In this document: piece by piece, positions 8,259 through 17,252 of the stretch
Layout: every line of letters starts with the position of its first letter
How positions within the stretch are numbered: position 1 is the stretch's first letter
Assembly (NCBI GenBank): GCA_964601275.1
Contig: CAZRMV010000001.1
Coordinates: 186,001 to 250,000, forward strand
From: JAOZPE01 sp964601275
GTDB taxonomy: Bacteria; Krumholzibacteriota; Krumholzibacteriia; JAJRXK01
DNA: 64,000 bases
Direction of reading: 5' to 3'
Translations under genes and position numbers: made by a program
The notes under the pieces: model-generated
Seen by the model: only the letters and a program-made list of their open reading frames with translations
What the model was told of the DNA's origin: nothing
The model's database searches: none

Positions 8259-9038
8259 ATGAATACCCTCCAGGCAATCGACTATTCCCTGCGCTCCTTC
8301 GTCGAGGAGTCGCAGCACATGGCCCATGTCATGTTCGGCGGGATGAAGGCGACTCCCCGGGCGTGGCGGATGCGCCGGCAGGTCGGGATCCAGATCGTGC
8401 GTCTGGGCACGACAGCGGCCTGGGTGATGGTGCTGGCCGGCCTGTTCATCGGCCTGGTGCTGGCCATGGAGTGGGGCACCAAGCTCGAGCAGTTCGGGGC
8501 GAAGCTGTTGATGGGCCGTATCGTGGCCATCGGGGTCATCCGGGAGATCGGTCCGGTGCTGGCCGGCATCATGATCGCGGCGCGGACCGGCTCGATGGTC
8601 GCCGCCGAGCTGGGCTCGATGAAGGTCACCGACCAGATCGACGCGCTGCGCGCGCTCGGTGCCGACCCCATGGTCCATCTGGTCATGCCCCGCCAGGTGG
8701 CCAGCGTCCTGACCCTGCTGCCGCTGACGATCTTCTGCGATCTCATGGGGGTCTTCGGCGGCTGGCTGATCGCGATCAGCCTGTTGAACACGCCGAGCAC
8801 GTTCTACTGGAGTTCGGCCCTGGACAGCTTGTGGTTCAAGGATCTCGCGGTGGGCTTCATCAAGCCCCTCTTCTTCGGATGGATCATCGCGTCGATCAGT
8901 GCGCACCAGGGCCTGTACACCCGTGGCGGTGCGGCGGGGGTGGGCAAGAGCGCCACCCGCGCGGTGGTCGCGGGGACACTGACCGTCCTGGTGGCCGACT
9001 TCATCCTGGGCAAGCTCATCCTTGCCCTGTGGGGATAG
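8259..9038 (+). CDS. mlaE: MlaE-family ABC transporter permease
   Basis: The 259-residue polytopic protein matches MlaE/YrbE permeases. It has the hallmark segment ARTGSMVAAELGSMKVTDQIDALRALG (about residues 108-134) and the VMPRQVASVLTLLPLTIF helix. It forms the inner-membrane core of a phospholipid transporter with the ATPase and MCE protein encoded next, moving lipids between inner and outer membranes. The ATG at 8259 is chosen; the ribosome site is poor. It is first in a three-gene operon with gaps of only 5 and 4 bp. mlaB and mlaC are not present here. Confidence 0.9.
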   Translation: MNTLQAIDYSLRSFVEESQHMAHVMFGGMKATPRAWRMRRQVGIQIVRLGTTAAWVMVLAGLFIGLVLAMEWGTKLEQFGAKLLMGRIVAIGVIREIGPVLAGIMIAARTGSMVAAELGSMKVTDQIDALRALGADPMVHLVMPRQVASVLTLLPLTIFCDLMGVFGGWLIAISLLNTPSTFYWSSALDSLWFKDLAVGFIKPLFFGWIIASISAHQGLYTRGGAAGVGKSATRAVVAGTLTVLVADFILGKLILALWG

Positions 9039-9043
9039 ACGCC

Positions 9044-9922
9044 ATGGCGCGCGATGACCGGAAACCACCGACCGTTGGAGCGGACCGGAGCGATCCGAGC
9101 TGCCGCACCGAGGGAAGGGCGCCGTGGAACCGTCGTACCGACGAGTTGCGCAGGGTCACCCAGGGAGGAAGGATCCCCGGAGAGAAGGTCATCGAGTTCC
9201 GCGATGTCCACCTGTCCTTCACCCGCGACAAGAAGGTGCTTGCGGGGGTCGATCTGGTGGTGAAGCGGGGGGAGACCAAGGTCATCCTCGGAGGCAGCGG
9301 TGAAGGCAAGAGCACCATCCTCCGTCTCGCTCTGGGCTTGATCAAGCCGGATGAGGGGAGCATCCGCATCTTCGGCCAGGAGATCAACGATCTGGACGAG
9401 GCCCGGCTCAAGCCGCTACGGCACCGGATGGGCATGGTGTTCCAGGGAGGAGCGCTCTTCGATTCGTTGACCGTGGCCGAGAACGTGGGATTCTGCACCA
9501 TGGAGAACCACGGGATGAGCCTGGAGCAGGCCGAGCCGCTCATCCGCAAGCGCTTGAAATACGTAGGGTTATCCGATGCCTACGATCTCATGCCGGCCGA
9601 GTTGTCCGGGGGAATGGCCAAGCGGGCCGCCGTCGCCCGCGCCATGATCTGCAGTCCGGAGGTCATCCTCTACGACGAGCCCACCACCGGGATCGATCCC
9701 ATCGGTGTCCGCCGTCTGCTGCGGCTGATCAACCGCTTGCGGGACGACTTCGAGGTGACATCGGTCGTGGTCACGCATATCCTCAAGGACGCCCGCTTCA
9801 TCGGGGACACCCTGGCGGTGCTGCGGGGAGGCCGCATCGTCTTCGACGGCAGCTACGACGAATTGATGGCGACCGGCGATGCCTTCCTGAGGGATTTCAT
9901 CGCGGAACAAGAAGGAATCTGA
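9044..9922 (+). CDS. mlaF: MlaF-family ABC transporter ATPase
   Basis: This ATPase of about 292 residues has an unusual 45-residue N-terminal extension rich in Arg/Asp before the canonical start KVIEFRDVHLSF. It has Walker A GGSGEGKST, the Q-loop MVFQGGALFDSLTV, the signature LSGGMAKR and Walker B VILYDEPTTGID, in the order expected of MlaF. It powers lipid movement through MlaE. If the extension is not translated, a later in-frame start must exist, but no good ribosome site is seen, so the ATG 5 bp after mlaE is kept. It sits between mlaE and the MCE gene. Confidence 0.9.
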   Translation: MARDDRKPPTVGADRSDPSCRTEGRAPWNRRTDELRRVTQGGRIPGEKVIEFRDVHLSFTRDKKVLAGVDLVVKRGETKVILGGSGEGKSTILRLALGLIKPDEGSIRIFGQEINDLDEARLKPLRHRMGMVFQGGALFDSLTVAENVGFCTMENHGMSLEQAEPLIRKRLKYVGLSDAYDLMPAELSGGMAKRAAVARAMICSPEVILYDEPTTGIDPIGVRRLLRLINRLRDDFEVTSVVVTHILKDARFIGDTLAVLRGGRIVFDGSYDELMATGDAFLRDFIAEQEGI

Positions 9923-9926
9923 GGTC

Positions 9927-10892
9927 ATGGCCGAGCGCGAACCCGAAGGCTGGCGCAATCTCCGGATCGGGGTGTTCTTCCTGGCGACCACCGCGGTGTT
10001 GTTCGCCGCCCTGTTCGTGGTGGGCACCAATACGCGCCTCTTCGAGCGGAAATACGAACTGGTGGCCTATCTGCCCAACGCCCAGCAGCTCGACAAGGGT
10101 TCGATGGTCGCGCTTTCCGGGCTGGAGGTGGGCAAGATCAAGAGCATCCGCTTCGCCCACCGCGACGATGGTCGCAATATTGAACTCATCCTGCAGCTTC
10201 CCCTGCACAGCCGCGAACAGATCACCACCAGTTCGGTGGCCTCGGTCCGGACCGTGGGGGTCCTGGGCGACCGCTTCATCGACATCACCATGGGCAAGCC
10301 CGGAGAACGGGCACTCGAGCCCGGCGAAGAGATTCCCGTCCTGACCCCCACCGACTGGCCCGCGACCCTCCAGAAGGCGGTCGGGGGACTCGACGATTTC
10401 CTGGCCATGGTCAAGAGCGCATCGAAGGCGGTGGAGAAACTCAACCAGGGAGACGGCACCCTTGGCGTATTGCTGAACGATCGCGACACCGCGGACCATT
10501 TCCGTTCCACCGCGAGGGATCTCGCCTCGGTCAGCCGCTCGCTCAAGGCGGGCGAAGGCACCCTGGGCAATCTCATCACCGACGATGCGATGGCGAAGAG
10601 CCTGGAACACGCGGTCTCCCGTTTCGATTCGCTGGTCACCGTCGCGGTCGAAGGCGACGGGCTGATGGCCCACTTGCTGGGCGATTCCGTCCTGGCCGCC
10701 CAGGCCGCGGGCGCGGCGGCCGGCGCGGACAGCGTGATGGTGGACCTGCGCCACGGCGACGGAACCGCGGCGCGCCTGTTGCGGCAGGACGATCTCTACC
10801 GGGAGATGTTGGCCACCATGGAACAGGTCCACGCCCTGGTGGCCAAGATCCAGGAACATCCCGAGCGATACCTGAGCATCTCGTTGTTCTGA
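9927..10892 (+). CDS. mlaD: MlaD-like MCE-domain lipid-binding protein
   Basis: The 321-residue protein has one N-terminal membrane anchor (about residues 12-32) and an MCE domain (about 38-120, with LPNAQQLDKGSMVALSGLEVGKIKSI and VGVLGDRFIDITMG). A long C-terminal helical region (about 140-320) follows, carrying internally similar 'GDGTLGVLLNDR', 'GEGTLGNLITDD' and 'GDGTAARLLRQDD' segments. MCE proteins form periplasmic hexameric rings that hand lipids to the MlaE/F complex. The long tail with the repeated G(D/E)GT(L/A) motif is typical of many non-proteobacterial MlaD proteins. The gene starts 4 bp after mlaF. Confidence 0.9.
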   Translation: MAEREPEGWRNLRIGVFFLATTAVLFAALFVVGTNTRLFERKYELVAYLPNAQQLDKGSMVALSGLEVGKIKSIRFAHRDDGRNIELILQLPLHSREQITTSSVASVRTVGVLGDRFIDITMGKPGERALEPGEEIPVLTPTDWPATLQKAVGGLDDFLAMVKSASKAVEKLNQGDGTLGVLLNDRDTADHFRSTARDLASVSRSLKAGEGTLGNLITDDAMAKSLEHAVSRFDSLVTVAVEGDGLMAHLLGDSVLAAQAAGAAAGADSVMVDLRHGDGTAARLLRQDDLYREMLATMEQVHALVAKIQEHPERYLSISLF

Positions 10893-10924
10893 GGGGTTTT
10901 CCCGGGGCATCTCGGGGAAACCCC
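10893..10924 (+). terminator. Hairpin at end of mla operon
   Basis: A 12-bp stem with one G-T wobble (GGGGTTTTCCCG / GGGCATCT / CGGGGAAACCCC) begins directly after the mlaD stop codon. There is no T tract, so it could be Rho-linked or an mRNA-stabilising 3' hairpin. Confidence 0.55.
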
Positions 10925-11064
10925 ACGATTCCACCGGCAAGCTGGGAGTTTCGGCCTTGCCACCCCGAAGGGGACCGGGGGCTCGACGGTCCCGCTTTTG
11001 CCCCCGTGGACACCCACTTTCGTGTATCCTGTGCAGAGGCTCCTCGTTCCCCCGTGCTCCTCCC

Positions 11065-13026
11065 ATGCGTTCACAACCCACCATGCCTTCAAGCCATACG
11101 ACCCACCGGAGAACTCGTTTCCTCGCGCTGATCCTCGCCGTGTTCTCGCTGGCCATGGCCACGGCCGCTTCGGCGTCCACCACTCCGCTGAAACCCCCCG
11201 GGCAGTTGCTCCGGGAGGTCGTGGACTTCCTGTACAGCGATGTGGGCAACGGCGGCATCCGCACCTACGACAACGATCCGAACGGTCTGCCCGCGCCGCC
11301 GTACTTCTACCACTTCGCCATCCAGCACGACAACGATCTCGACAGCCGGCTGGTGGGCTACCCCGGGTATCTGAGCATCTCCTATCCCGCCTACACCACC
11401 TGTGTGGCTGTCGACGCCTTCCTCGACTGGTGGGTCTATTCCGGCGAGCAGGAAGCCCTCGACCGGGCGGTGCAGATGGCCGATTGGCTGTGGGATCGCC
11501 GCACCCCGCCCACCGACATGTACGCGAACTGGCCCTACTCGACCCAGACCGAAGGGGTCATGGGCGGAGGCTTCGACGGCGAGTCGATCATGAGCGACAA
11601 GCCGGCGATGTTCGGCCTGCGGTGTCTTCGTCTGCATCGGATCACCGGGCAGCAGCGCTTTCTCGACGCCGCGCTGATGATCGCCGACACCTACGTGGCC
11701 ACCCAGATGAGCGGTGGTGTCGTGGACGACGGGCGCTGGCCCTTCCGGGTGCGTCCCAGCGACGGGCTGGTCATCCAGGACTACACCAGCCATCTCATCC
11801 CGGTGGTGCGACTTCTGGAGACACTCGAAGCGTCACATCCCGGCCGAGGCTACGGCAACGCGGCCAGCCGGGCCATGGCCTGGATCGAAGCCAACCCCAT
11901 GGTCTTCATCACCCCCGACTCGATGCACTGGGAAGGGTTCTACGAGGATGTTCCACCGGCGGAGATGATCGGGGAGATCGATCACTACAGCGCCGAGGAG
12001 ACCGTCGAGTACCTCATCGATCGGAACGCGCCGGGCGATCTCACCAAGGCCATCGACATCATGAACTGGTCGACGAATCGCTACCTGGCTCCGTGGAGCA
12101 AGGAGAACGGCTACGACGCCTACGCGCCAGTGGTGCTCGAGTGGGACCACTGGCCGCACAGCACCTACGCCGCGACCGGTCAGTGGGCCTACATGCAGTT
12201 GAAACTCGACGAGAAGACCGCCGGCACACCGTTGAACGACCCCATCTGGCGCCAGCGGGCCATCGAGGCCTTCTATACCCTGACCTACGGGCAAGGCCAG
12301 TTCTCCCCGCCGAACGGGGACGGGCGCATGCTCACCACCATCCGTGAACTGACGGTTCCCACCTTCCTGCCCGAGACCTGGTACGAGCAGAACTTCAACA
12401 CCGTCAAGTACATGTTGCAGGCCTTCTCACTGGCGCCCGAGCTGGCGCCTTCCAACGAAGCGCATCTCATCGCGTACGACGGAGCCGAACCCACCTCGGT
12501 CCAGTACACCGTCGATATGATCACCGTCTCCTGGGACACCGCGGGCACCGCTCGCTTCAAGCTGGCCGGTCCGCCCTATGGCGTGCTGTTGGGGCAGGGT
12601 TGGATCCCGCAAGTGTCCGGCGGCGGGCCCCTCGACCGGTCGTGGCGCTATGATCCCGTGTCCCAGGTGCTGGAGGTGGCCCACCGGGGCGAGACCTTGC
12701 GGGTGGTGCTGCAGGCGAATTCCGCGACCGCGGTCCCGACGCCGCGTTCTCCGCTGCGGCTGGGGCCGGCGCATCCCATGCCCTTCAACCCACGCACGGT
12801 GATTCCCTTCACCCTGACCCGCGCCGGGAACCTCCGGCTCTCGGTGGTCGACGCGAAAGGGCGCGTGGTGCGGGTGCTGGAAACGGGCTGGTGGCCGGCC
12901 GGGCCGGGCCAGACCGTGTGGGACGGCACCGACCACGCGGGGCGTCCGGTGGCCAGCGGGGCCTACCGGGCGGTGCTGCAGGCCGGCGGCGGCCGGGTTT
13001 CCGCGCCCCTGGTGCTGGTGCGGTAG
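11065..13026 (+). CDS. Secreted helical-toroid (glycosidase-like) protein with FlgD-Ig-type C-terminal tail
   Basis: The protein is about 653 residues. An N-terminal signal peptide (charged RRTR, hydrophobic core, ASAS cleavage region) indicates export. The body (about residues 40-500) is helical with Trp/Tyr-rich repeats such as AVDAFLDWWVYSGEQEALDRAVQMADWLWD, resembling (alpha/alpha)6-toroid carbohydrate-active enzymes or epimerases. No catalytic signature is recognised. The last 80 residues form a FlgD-Ig-like sorting domain (HPMPFNPRTVIPFTL, then WDGTDHAGRPVASGAY, ending LVLVR). A TATCCT -10-like box lies at 11025-11030. The start could also be the ATG at 11083. The substrate is unknown. 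Confidence 0.7.
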   Translation: MRSQPTMPSSHTTHRRTRFLALILAVFSLAMATAASASTTPLKPPGQLLREVVDFLYSDVGNGGIRTYDNDPNGLPAPPYFYHFAIQHDNDLDSRLVGYPGYLSISYPAYTTCVAVDAFLDWWVYSGEQEALDRAVQMADWLWDRRTPPTDMYANWPYSTQTEGVMGGGFDGESIMSDKPAMFGLRCLRLHRITGQQRFLDAALMIADTYVATQMSGGVVDDGRWPFRVRPSDGLVIQDYTSHLIPVVRLLETLEASHPGRGYGNAASRAMAWIEANPMVFITPDSMHWEGFYEDVPPAEMIGEIDHYSAEETVEYLIDRNAPGDLTKAIDIMNWSTNRYLAPWSKENGYDAYAPVVLEWDHWPHSTYAATGQWAYMQLKLDEKTAGTPLNDPIWRQRAIEAFYTLTYGQGQFSPPNGDGRMLTTIRELTVPTFLPETWYEQNFNTVKYMLQAFSLAPELAPSNEAHLIAYDGAEPTSVQYTVDMITVSWDTAGTARFKLAGPPYGVLLGQGWIPQVSGGGPLDRSWRYDPVSQVLEVAHRGETLRVVLQANSATAVPTPRSPLRLGPAHPMPFNPRTVIPFTLTRAGNLRLSVVDAKGRVVRVLETGWWPAGPGQTVWDGTDHAGRPVASGAYRAVLQAGGGRVSAPLVLVR

Positions 13027-13252
13027 GTCCCAGATTCTGGTCCGGTGGGTTCCTGGAGCAGGTCGGGGAATCTGTTGGTCTTCGTGGGTCGTCCTGGACT
13101 TCATCCTCATAAGTCTTCATACGTCTAGCGCCACTCGAGTCACACAACGAAACAACGTCTTCGTGAAAAGTGATACCATGTGAAGATGGAGACGCCGGAG
13201 GGTGTGCTGAGCCGTCCGGTCTCCCTGGTGCGATGAAGCGTTTGGAGGAGTT

Positions 13253-14442
13253 GTGAGACGCCGCATGGGCCACAGGATGGCAGTGGTGTTGGGTGTCCTG
13301 GGCTTGGGCCTCGTCCTGGCGGACGGGGCCCAGGCCCGCACCTGGACGGTTGCCAAGGACGGCAGTGGGGATGCCACGGTGATCCAGGACGCGCTGGATA
13401 TGGCGGCGCCGGGGGACACGGTGCTGGTGGGGGCGGGGAGGTACGACAGCTTCCAGTACGTACCGGTGTACAACGGCGTGTTGCAGATCATCGCCTTCGT
13501 GAGGAAGGACTCTCTGACCGTGCGTGGGGTCGACCGGGATGCGGTGATCCTGGGGCCGGAGGTGCCCATTCCCGGCTCGGGTGATGAAGTCTATGCTGGT
13601 GTTCGCATCGATTACGATCTCCGTGGCGTTCGAGTCGAGCGGCTCACCCTGGAGGGGATGACCGATGGGATCTACGCGGGGGGCGAAGTGCGGGTTTCGG
13701 AGGTACGTTCCTCGGGTCATTCGGCCGACGGGATCCGCAACAGTTCGCCGTATCCTTTGCAGGTGCACGATTCCTTGTTCGAGGACAACGTGAAGGAGGC
13801 GGGGATTCTCACCGGTCCGGCGGACCATGACGCGGTGATCGAGCCTGCGTGTTCCGCAACAACCTCATCGGCGTGCTGTCGATCAAGACTCCAAATGTAC
13901 TGATCGCCGATTGTGACTTCGATGGCCCAGAGAACACCCAGGGGGTGATGATCCAGCAGAGTGCGAGTGGGGTGGTGCGCGGCTGTCATTTCGGAGGAAG
14001 CGGCCTTTCCGCGGTCATCGTGGATACAGGTGTCGAACTGCAACTGCTGGACAACCGTTGTCAGTCTGGTGGGGCCCTGAACCTCCGGGTGGTCTTCGAG
14101 AGCCACGTCACGGGGAGCGGGAACGTCTTCGGGGGCGGCTGGTGGGCGACGATCGAGATGATCGATGCTGCGGGGGCTGATCTACACGGCAACGACATCT
14201 ACAAGACCAGTCCCTACGCGGTGAAGGTTCGTGAATACCATGCGCCGGCCATCAGTCCCTTGAACTTCCAGGACAACTACTGGGGGACGGACCAGCCGGA
14301 CAGCGTGTCTTCGTGGATCCTGTATGACAACATCGATCCGGGGACGGGCGCGGAGGTGTTCTGGCAGCCCATCCGGGGCACCGCGGTGCCGGCGGAGGCG
14401 ACGAGCACGGGGAACTTCAAGGTGTGGTACGGGGGAAGGTGA
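13253..14442 (+). pseudogene. Secreted parallel beta-helix protein, interrupted by a frameshift
   Basis: The first frame (13253-~13845) begins with a GTG preceded by GGAGGAG and encodes a signal peptide, then TWTVAKDGSGDATVIQDALDMAAPGDTVLVG, the usual opening of pectate-lyase-like beta-helix proteins. PbH1-type repeats continue to HDAVIE. The homologous continuation (VFRNNLIGVLSIKTPNVLIADCDF to ...FKVWYGGR) is in another frame, from about 13849 to 14442. A single missing base between 13841 and 13848 explains the break: GAG-CC-TGC would read GAG-CnC-TGC, giving IE-x-CVFRNN. It could be a real mutation or a sequencing/assembly error. The repaired product would be about 396 residues, with no FlgD-type tail. 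Function is unknown. Confidence 0.65.
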
Positions 14443-14472
14443 GCGGGGCAAGCTTGCCGGGGTCATTGCAAA

Positions 14473-14503
14473 GCGTCCCGCGCGTTCTGTCGGCGCGGGA
14501 CGC
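14473..14503. terminator. Hairpin between convergent genes
   Basis: A perfect 11-bp stem GCGTCCCGCGC / 9-nt loop / GCGCGGGACGC lies between the beta-helix gene (+) and the lamin-tail gene (-). There is no T run. Confidence 0.55.
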
Positions 14504-14570
14504 CCTGTTCGCCGGTTGGACGACAGCCATTCCGGACCGGTCATCCGATTTCGGCGGCCGCCGGCGCGGC

Positions 14571-15176
14571 TCAGTTCCCGTAACGTCCCTTGAACGAGCT
14601 CCAGCTACCCGGTTCGACCGGAACAGTGCAGTCGGGAGGCCCGCAAGGGGTCGGAACCGGCAGGAAGAACCATCCGCTTCCGCAGAGCTGGATGCTGCCC
14701 CCCGTACTGCCGGAATCGGTCGCGTTGGTCAGATTGAAATTGCAAACGCTATTCACCAGGTCGGACTCGTACTCGACACTATCCAGGATGAGTCCGCTGA
14801 CCCGGTCCTGCACGATGATGGCGTCGGGTGATCCGTTCTGGATCGCGTTGGTCGTGGTGCACAGAGGCGCCACCGCACAGGGGTCTTGACCCAACACGAT
14901 GTAACCGTTGGCGGGAATGGTGTAAGGATCGAGATCGATACGGCAGTACTCCGCACAGGAACCGGACAGCGTACCGTTGAAGAACGCCAGTTCGAGACCC
15001 GCGAGAGACTGGGGAGTGGCATCGGGATTGTAGAGCTCGACCCATTCCTGGGTGTCGGTGCCCGGCTGATCGTAGTCGACCTCGCTGATCACCACCCCGG
15101 CCAGCACAGACGAGGCACTCAGGAGAACGACCAGTGCCACTGCACCGATTCCGGTGTTCTTTCTCAACTGGAACAT
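14571..15176 (-). CDS. Secreted lamin-tail-domain protein
   Basis: The 201-residue protein has a clear signal peptide (about 1-28, ending SSVLAG). Then comes a lamin-tail (LTD) domain with the diagnostic VVISEVDYDQPGTDTQEWVELYNP, LAGLELAFFNG, IPANGYIVLG, PDAIIVQD and ILDSVEYES. LTD domains are small Ig-like folds on secreted proteins of FCB and related phyla, usually for surface attachment or as nuclease and hydrolase accessory modules. Here the domain is the whole protein. Four to six Cys residues may form disulphides. AAAGGAG precedes the ATG at 15176. Role unknown. Confidence 0.8.
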   Translation of the reverse strand: MFQLRKNTGIGAVALVVLLSASSVLAGVVISEVDYDQPGTDTQEWVELYNPDATPQSLAGLELAFFNGTLSGSCAEYCRIDLDPYTIPANGYIVLGQDPCAVAPLCTTTNAIQNGSPDAIIVQDRVSGLILDSVEYESDLVNSVCNFNLTNATDSGSTGGSIQLCGSGWFFLPVPTPCGPPDCTVPVEPGSWSSFKGRYGN

Positions 15177-15383
15177 GGAAGGCTCCTTTCCGGCTCCTCG
15201 GAAAGCAGACGTGGGAGCCGTCAGGGGGAGTCCCCGCCACACAGAATGCGCGGGCGTGCGCAGAAAGCGGCGAGATGACACTCGTCATCCTAGCATAGAT
15301 TGGCCGTCCGGTGCACTCGTGGGATGACGCGGGGCCGGTGGGCGGTATTCCACGTCGATGTCCGGACCGAGCCCCGATCGGGG

Positions 15384-15806
15384 TCAATTCGCCCCGGCGG
15401 CCTGGCGGAACCGGATCAGGGCCAGTTGCGCCCGTCGCAGCCACAGCACCACCAGCGAGCTCAGCAGGACGAAACAGGCCATGGCGAACAAGGTGCCGCC
15501 GTCACCGGCCACTTCGATGCCCAGGACGGTGAGGTGGGAACCGATGGCACCGACCATCAGGCCGGCGGCGACCAGCGAGCCATAGGCGGACAGGCGCGGT
15601 GTGAGCAGCAGGACGACCGCCAACAGCTCGACGAGACCGGTGGCGTAGCGTCCCCACGGTTCCACCCCGAGTTTCTGGAACAGGGCGACCGCCTCGGGCG
15701 CTCCGGTGAACTTGAAGAAGAGTGTCTGACCCAGGATGATCGCTTCCAGGATCTGCAAGATCCAGGAGAAGAGCTTGCGTTTTCCGTGGAGGGGGAGGGT
15801 GGTCAT
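15384..15806 (-). CDS. DoxX-family membrane protein
   Basis: The 140-residue protein has four hydrophobic helices and the DoxX-type pattern FFKFTGAPEAVALFQKLGVEPWGRYATGLVELLAVVLLLTP. DoxX-like proteins are small inner-membrane proteins often tied to redox or thiosulfate metabolism, but most members have no known function. It stands alone, divergent from the radical SAM gene. Confidence 0.75.
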   Translation of the reverse strand: MTTLPLHGKRKLFSWILQILEAIILGQTLFFKFTGAPEAVALFQKLGVEPWGRYATGLVELLAVVLLLTPRLSAYGSLVAAGLMVGAIGSHLTVLGIEVAGDGGTLFAMACFVLLSSLVVLWLRRAQLALIRFRQAAGAN

Positions 15807-15906
15807 GGGCAGATTCCTTTGGATGGGGTACGTGTCTGCTACGGGAAGAGATCATTTCCTGTGACCGCTCGCGCTCCGAACCGGCAGGACCGGCCGTGCC
15901 GGCGAT

Positions 15907-15935
15907 TTGTGTCCGGCGGCCCATGGGTGTATGGT
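15907..15935 (+). promoter_or_regulatory. Candidate promoter for the AmmeMemoRadiSam locus
   Basis: TTGTGT (15907-15912), a 17-nt spacer and TATGGT (15930-15935), followed after about 18 nt by GGAGG and the ATG at 15953. It is well placed, with a short leader. Confidence 0.45.
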
Positions 15936-15952
15936 ATCGGCGGAGGCTCGTC

Positions 15953-17209
15953 ATGGGTAGCTCGACCTGCTCCCGCCGGCAGTTCCTCGAGGCCGCCGCC
16001 CGCTTCTCGGTGGCGGTCACGGCAGGGGGAAGCCTGCTCTTCGACCCCCGCATCCTTCCCCGCCTGTTCCACGCCGCCGAAGAGGACGCGGCGGCGAGAT
16101 CCCTGTTGGATGCTCTCATCGACCAGGCGCCCCGTGGGCGATTCTGGATTTCTTCCCGCCGGCCCGATGTCGTCTGCGAGGCGTGCCACGAACCGGGAAG
16201 CGCCGACGTGTCGGCCGGCTTCGACCACCGGGGGCGCACCATGGTGCGCTGTGAACTCTGCGCCAACCGCTGCCTGCTGAAGCCGGGCGAGCGGGGCGAG
16301 TGCCATGCGCGTATCAACGTCGACGGCCGCCTGCGCACCCTGGTCTACGGCCGTCCCATCGCCATCCACGTCGATCCCATCGAGAAGAAGCCCTTCTTCC
16401 ATTTTCTTCCGGGAAGCGACGCCTTTTCCCTGGCCACCAGCGGCTGCGCCCTGCATTGCCGTTTCTGCCAGAACTGGGAGATCAGTCAATCCAAACCGGA
16501 GGACTACCGCGTGGAATATACTCCTCCGGAGGCGATCGTAAATCGCACCGAGAAGCATCACGTTCCCATCATCGCTTTCACCTACAACGAACCCACCATC
16601 TTCACCGAGTACCTCCTGGACATCGCGCATCTCGCCCGCGAGGAAGGATTGCGCAGCGTCCTGGTGAGCTGCGGTTTCATGACCGAGGTTCCCCTGGCGG
16701 AGATGTGCGAGAGTCTCGATGCGATCAAGATCGACCTGAAGGGGTTCAGCGAGCAGTTCTACGACAAGGTCTGCCAGGCACACCTGCAGCCGGTGCTGCG
16801 CAGCATCCGGCAGGTCCATCGCAGCGGGACGCACCTGGAGCTGGTCAACCTGGTGGTTCCCACCCTCAACGACACCGAGGAGATGATGCGGGGACTCATC
16901 CGCTGGGTGCTCGACGAACTCGGGCCCGACGTGCCGGTGCACTTCACCCGATTCCACCCCGACTACCAACTGGTCAACCTTCCTCCGACCCCGGTCGAGA
17001 CGCTGGAAGCGGTCTGGAACCTGGCGCGCGACGAAGGCATGCACTACGCCTACGTGGGCAATGTCCCCGGTCACCCGGGGAACAACACCTGGTGTCCGCA
17101 GTGTGGAGCGCTCGTCATCGAACGCCAGGGCTTTTTCGTGGTCGGGCGGCACCTGGACGCCGGCACGTGCGCCCACTGTGGAACCCCCATCGCGGGAGTG
17201 TGGTCCTGA
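15953..17209 (+). CDS. AmmeMemoRadiSam-system radical SAM enzyme with Tat-type signal
   Basis: The 418-residue radical SAM protein has the cluster motif C165-ALH-C169-RF-C172 (SGCALHCRFCQNWEISQ) and the family-typical IEKKPFFHFLPG, NEPTIFTEYLL and KIDLKGFSEQFYD. An upstream Cys set (CELCANRC...GEC) and a C-terminal zinc-ribbon-like WCPQCG...CAHCG agree with the AmmeMemoRadiSam family. The N-terminus reads TCSRRQFLEAAARF followed by a hydrophobic run, which matches the twin-arginine motif SRRxFL; export of an iron-sulfur radical SAM enzyme would be unusual. GGAGG lies 6 nt before the ATG. The Memo-AMMECR1 fusion follows 43 bp later. The reaction is unknown for the family. Confidence 0.88.
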   Translation: MGSSTCSRRQFLEAAARFSVAVTAGGSLLFDPRILPRLFHAAEEDAAARSLLDALIDQAPRGRFWISSRRPDVVCEACHEPGSADVSAGFDHRGRTMVRCELCANRCLLKPGERGECHARINVDGRLRTLVYGRPIAIHVDPIEKKPFFHFLPGSDAFSLATSGCALHCRFCQNWEISQSKPEDYRVEYTPPEAIVNRTEKHHVPIIAFTYNEPTIFTEYLLDIAHLAREEGLRSVLVSCGFMTEVPLAEMCESLDAIKIDLKGFSEQFYDKVCQAHLQPVLRSIRQVHRSGTHLELVNLVVPTLNDTEEMMRGLIRWVLDELGPDVPVHFTRFHPDYQLVNLPPTPVETLEAVWNLARDEGMHYAYVGNVPGHPGNNTWCPQCGALVIERQGFFVVGRHLDAGTCAHCGTPIAGVWS

Positions 17210-17252
17210 TGGAAGCGATCGTCCGGACGATGGTCCCGGAAAGAGGGTGGTC

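Noticed and set aside
8240..9922. A 560-codon frame extending mlaF upstream across mlaE.
   Set aside because: The upstream part overlaps the conserved mlaE frame; the family start is in the mlaE-mlaF junction.
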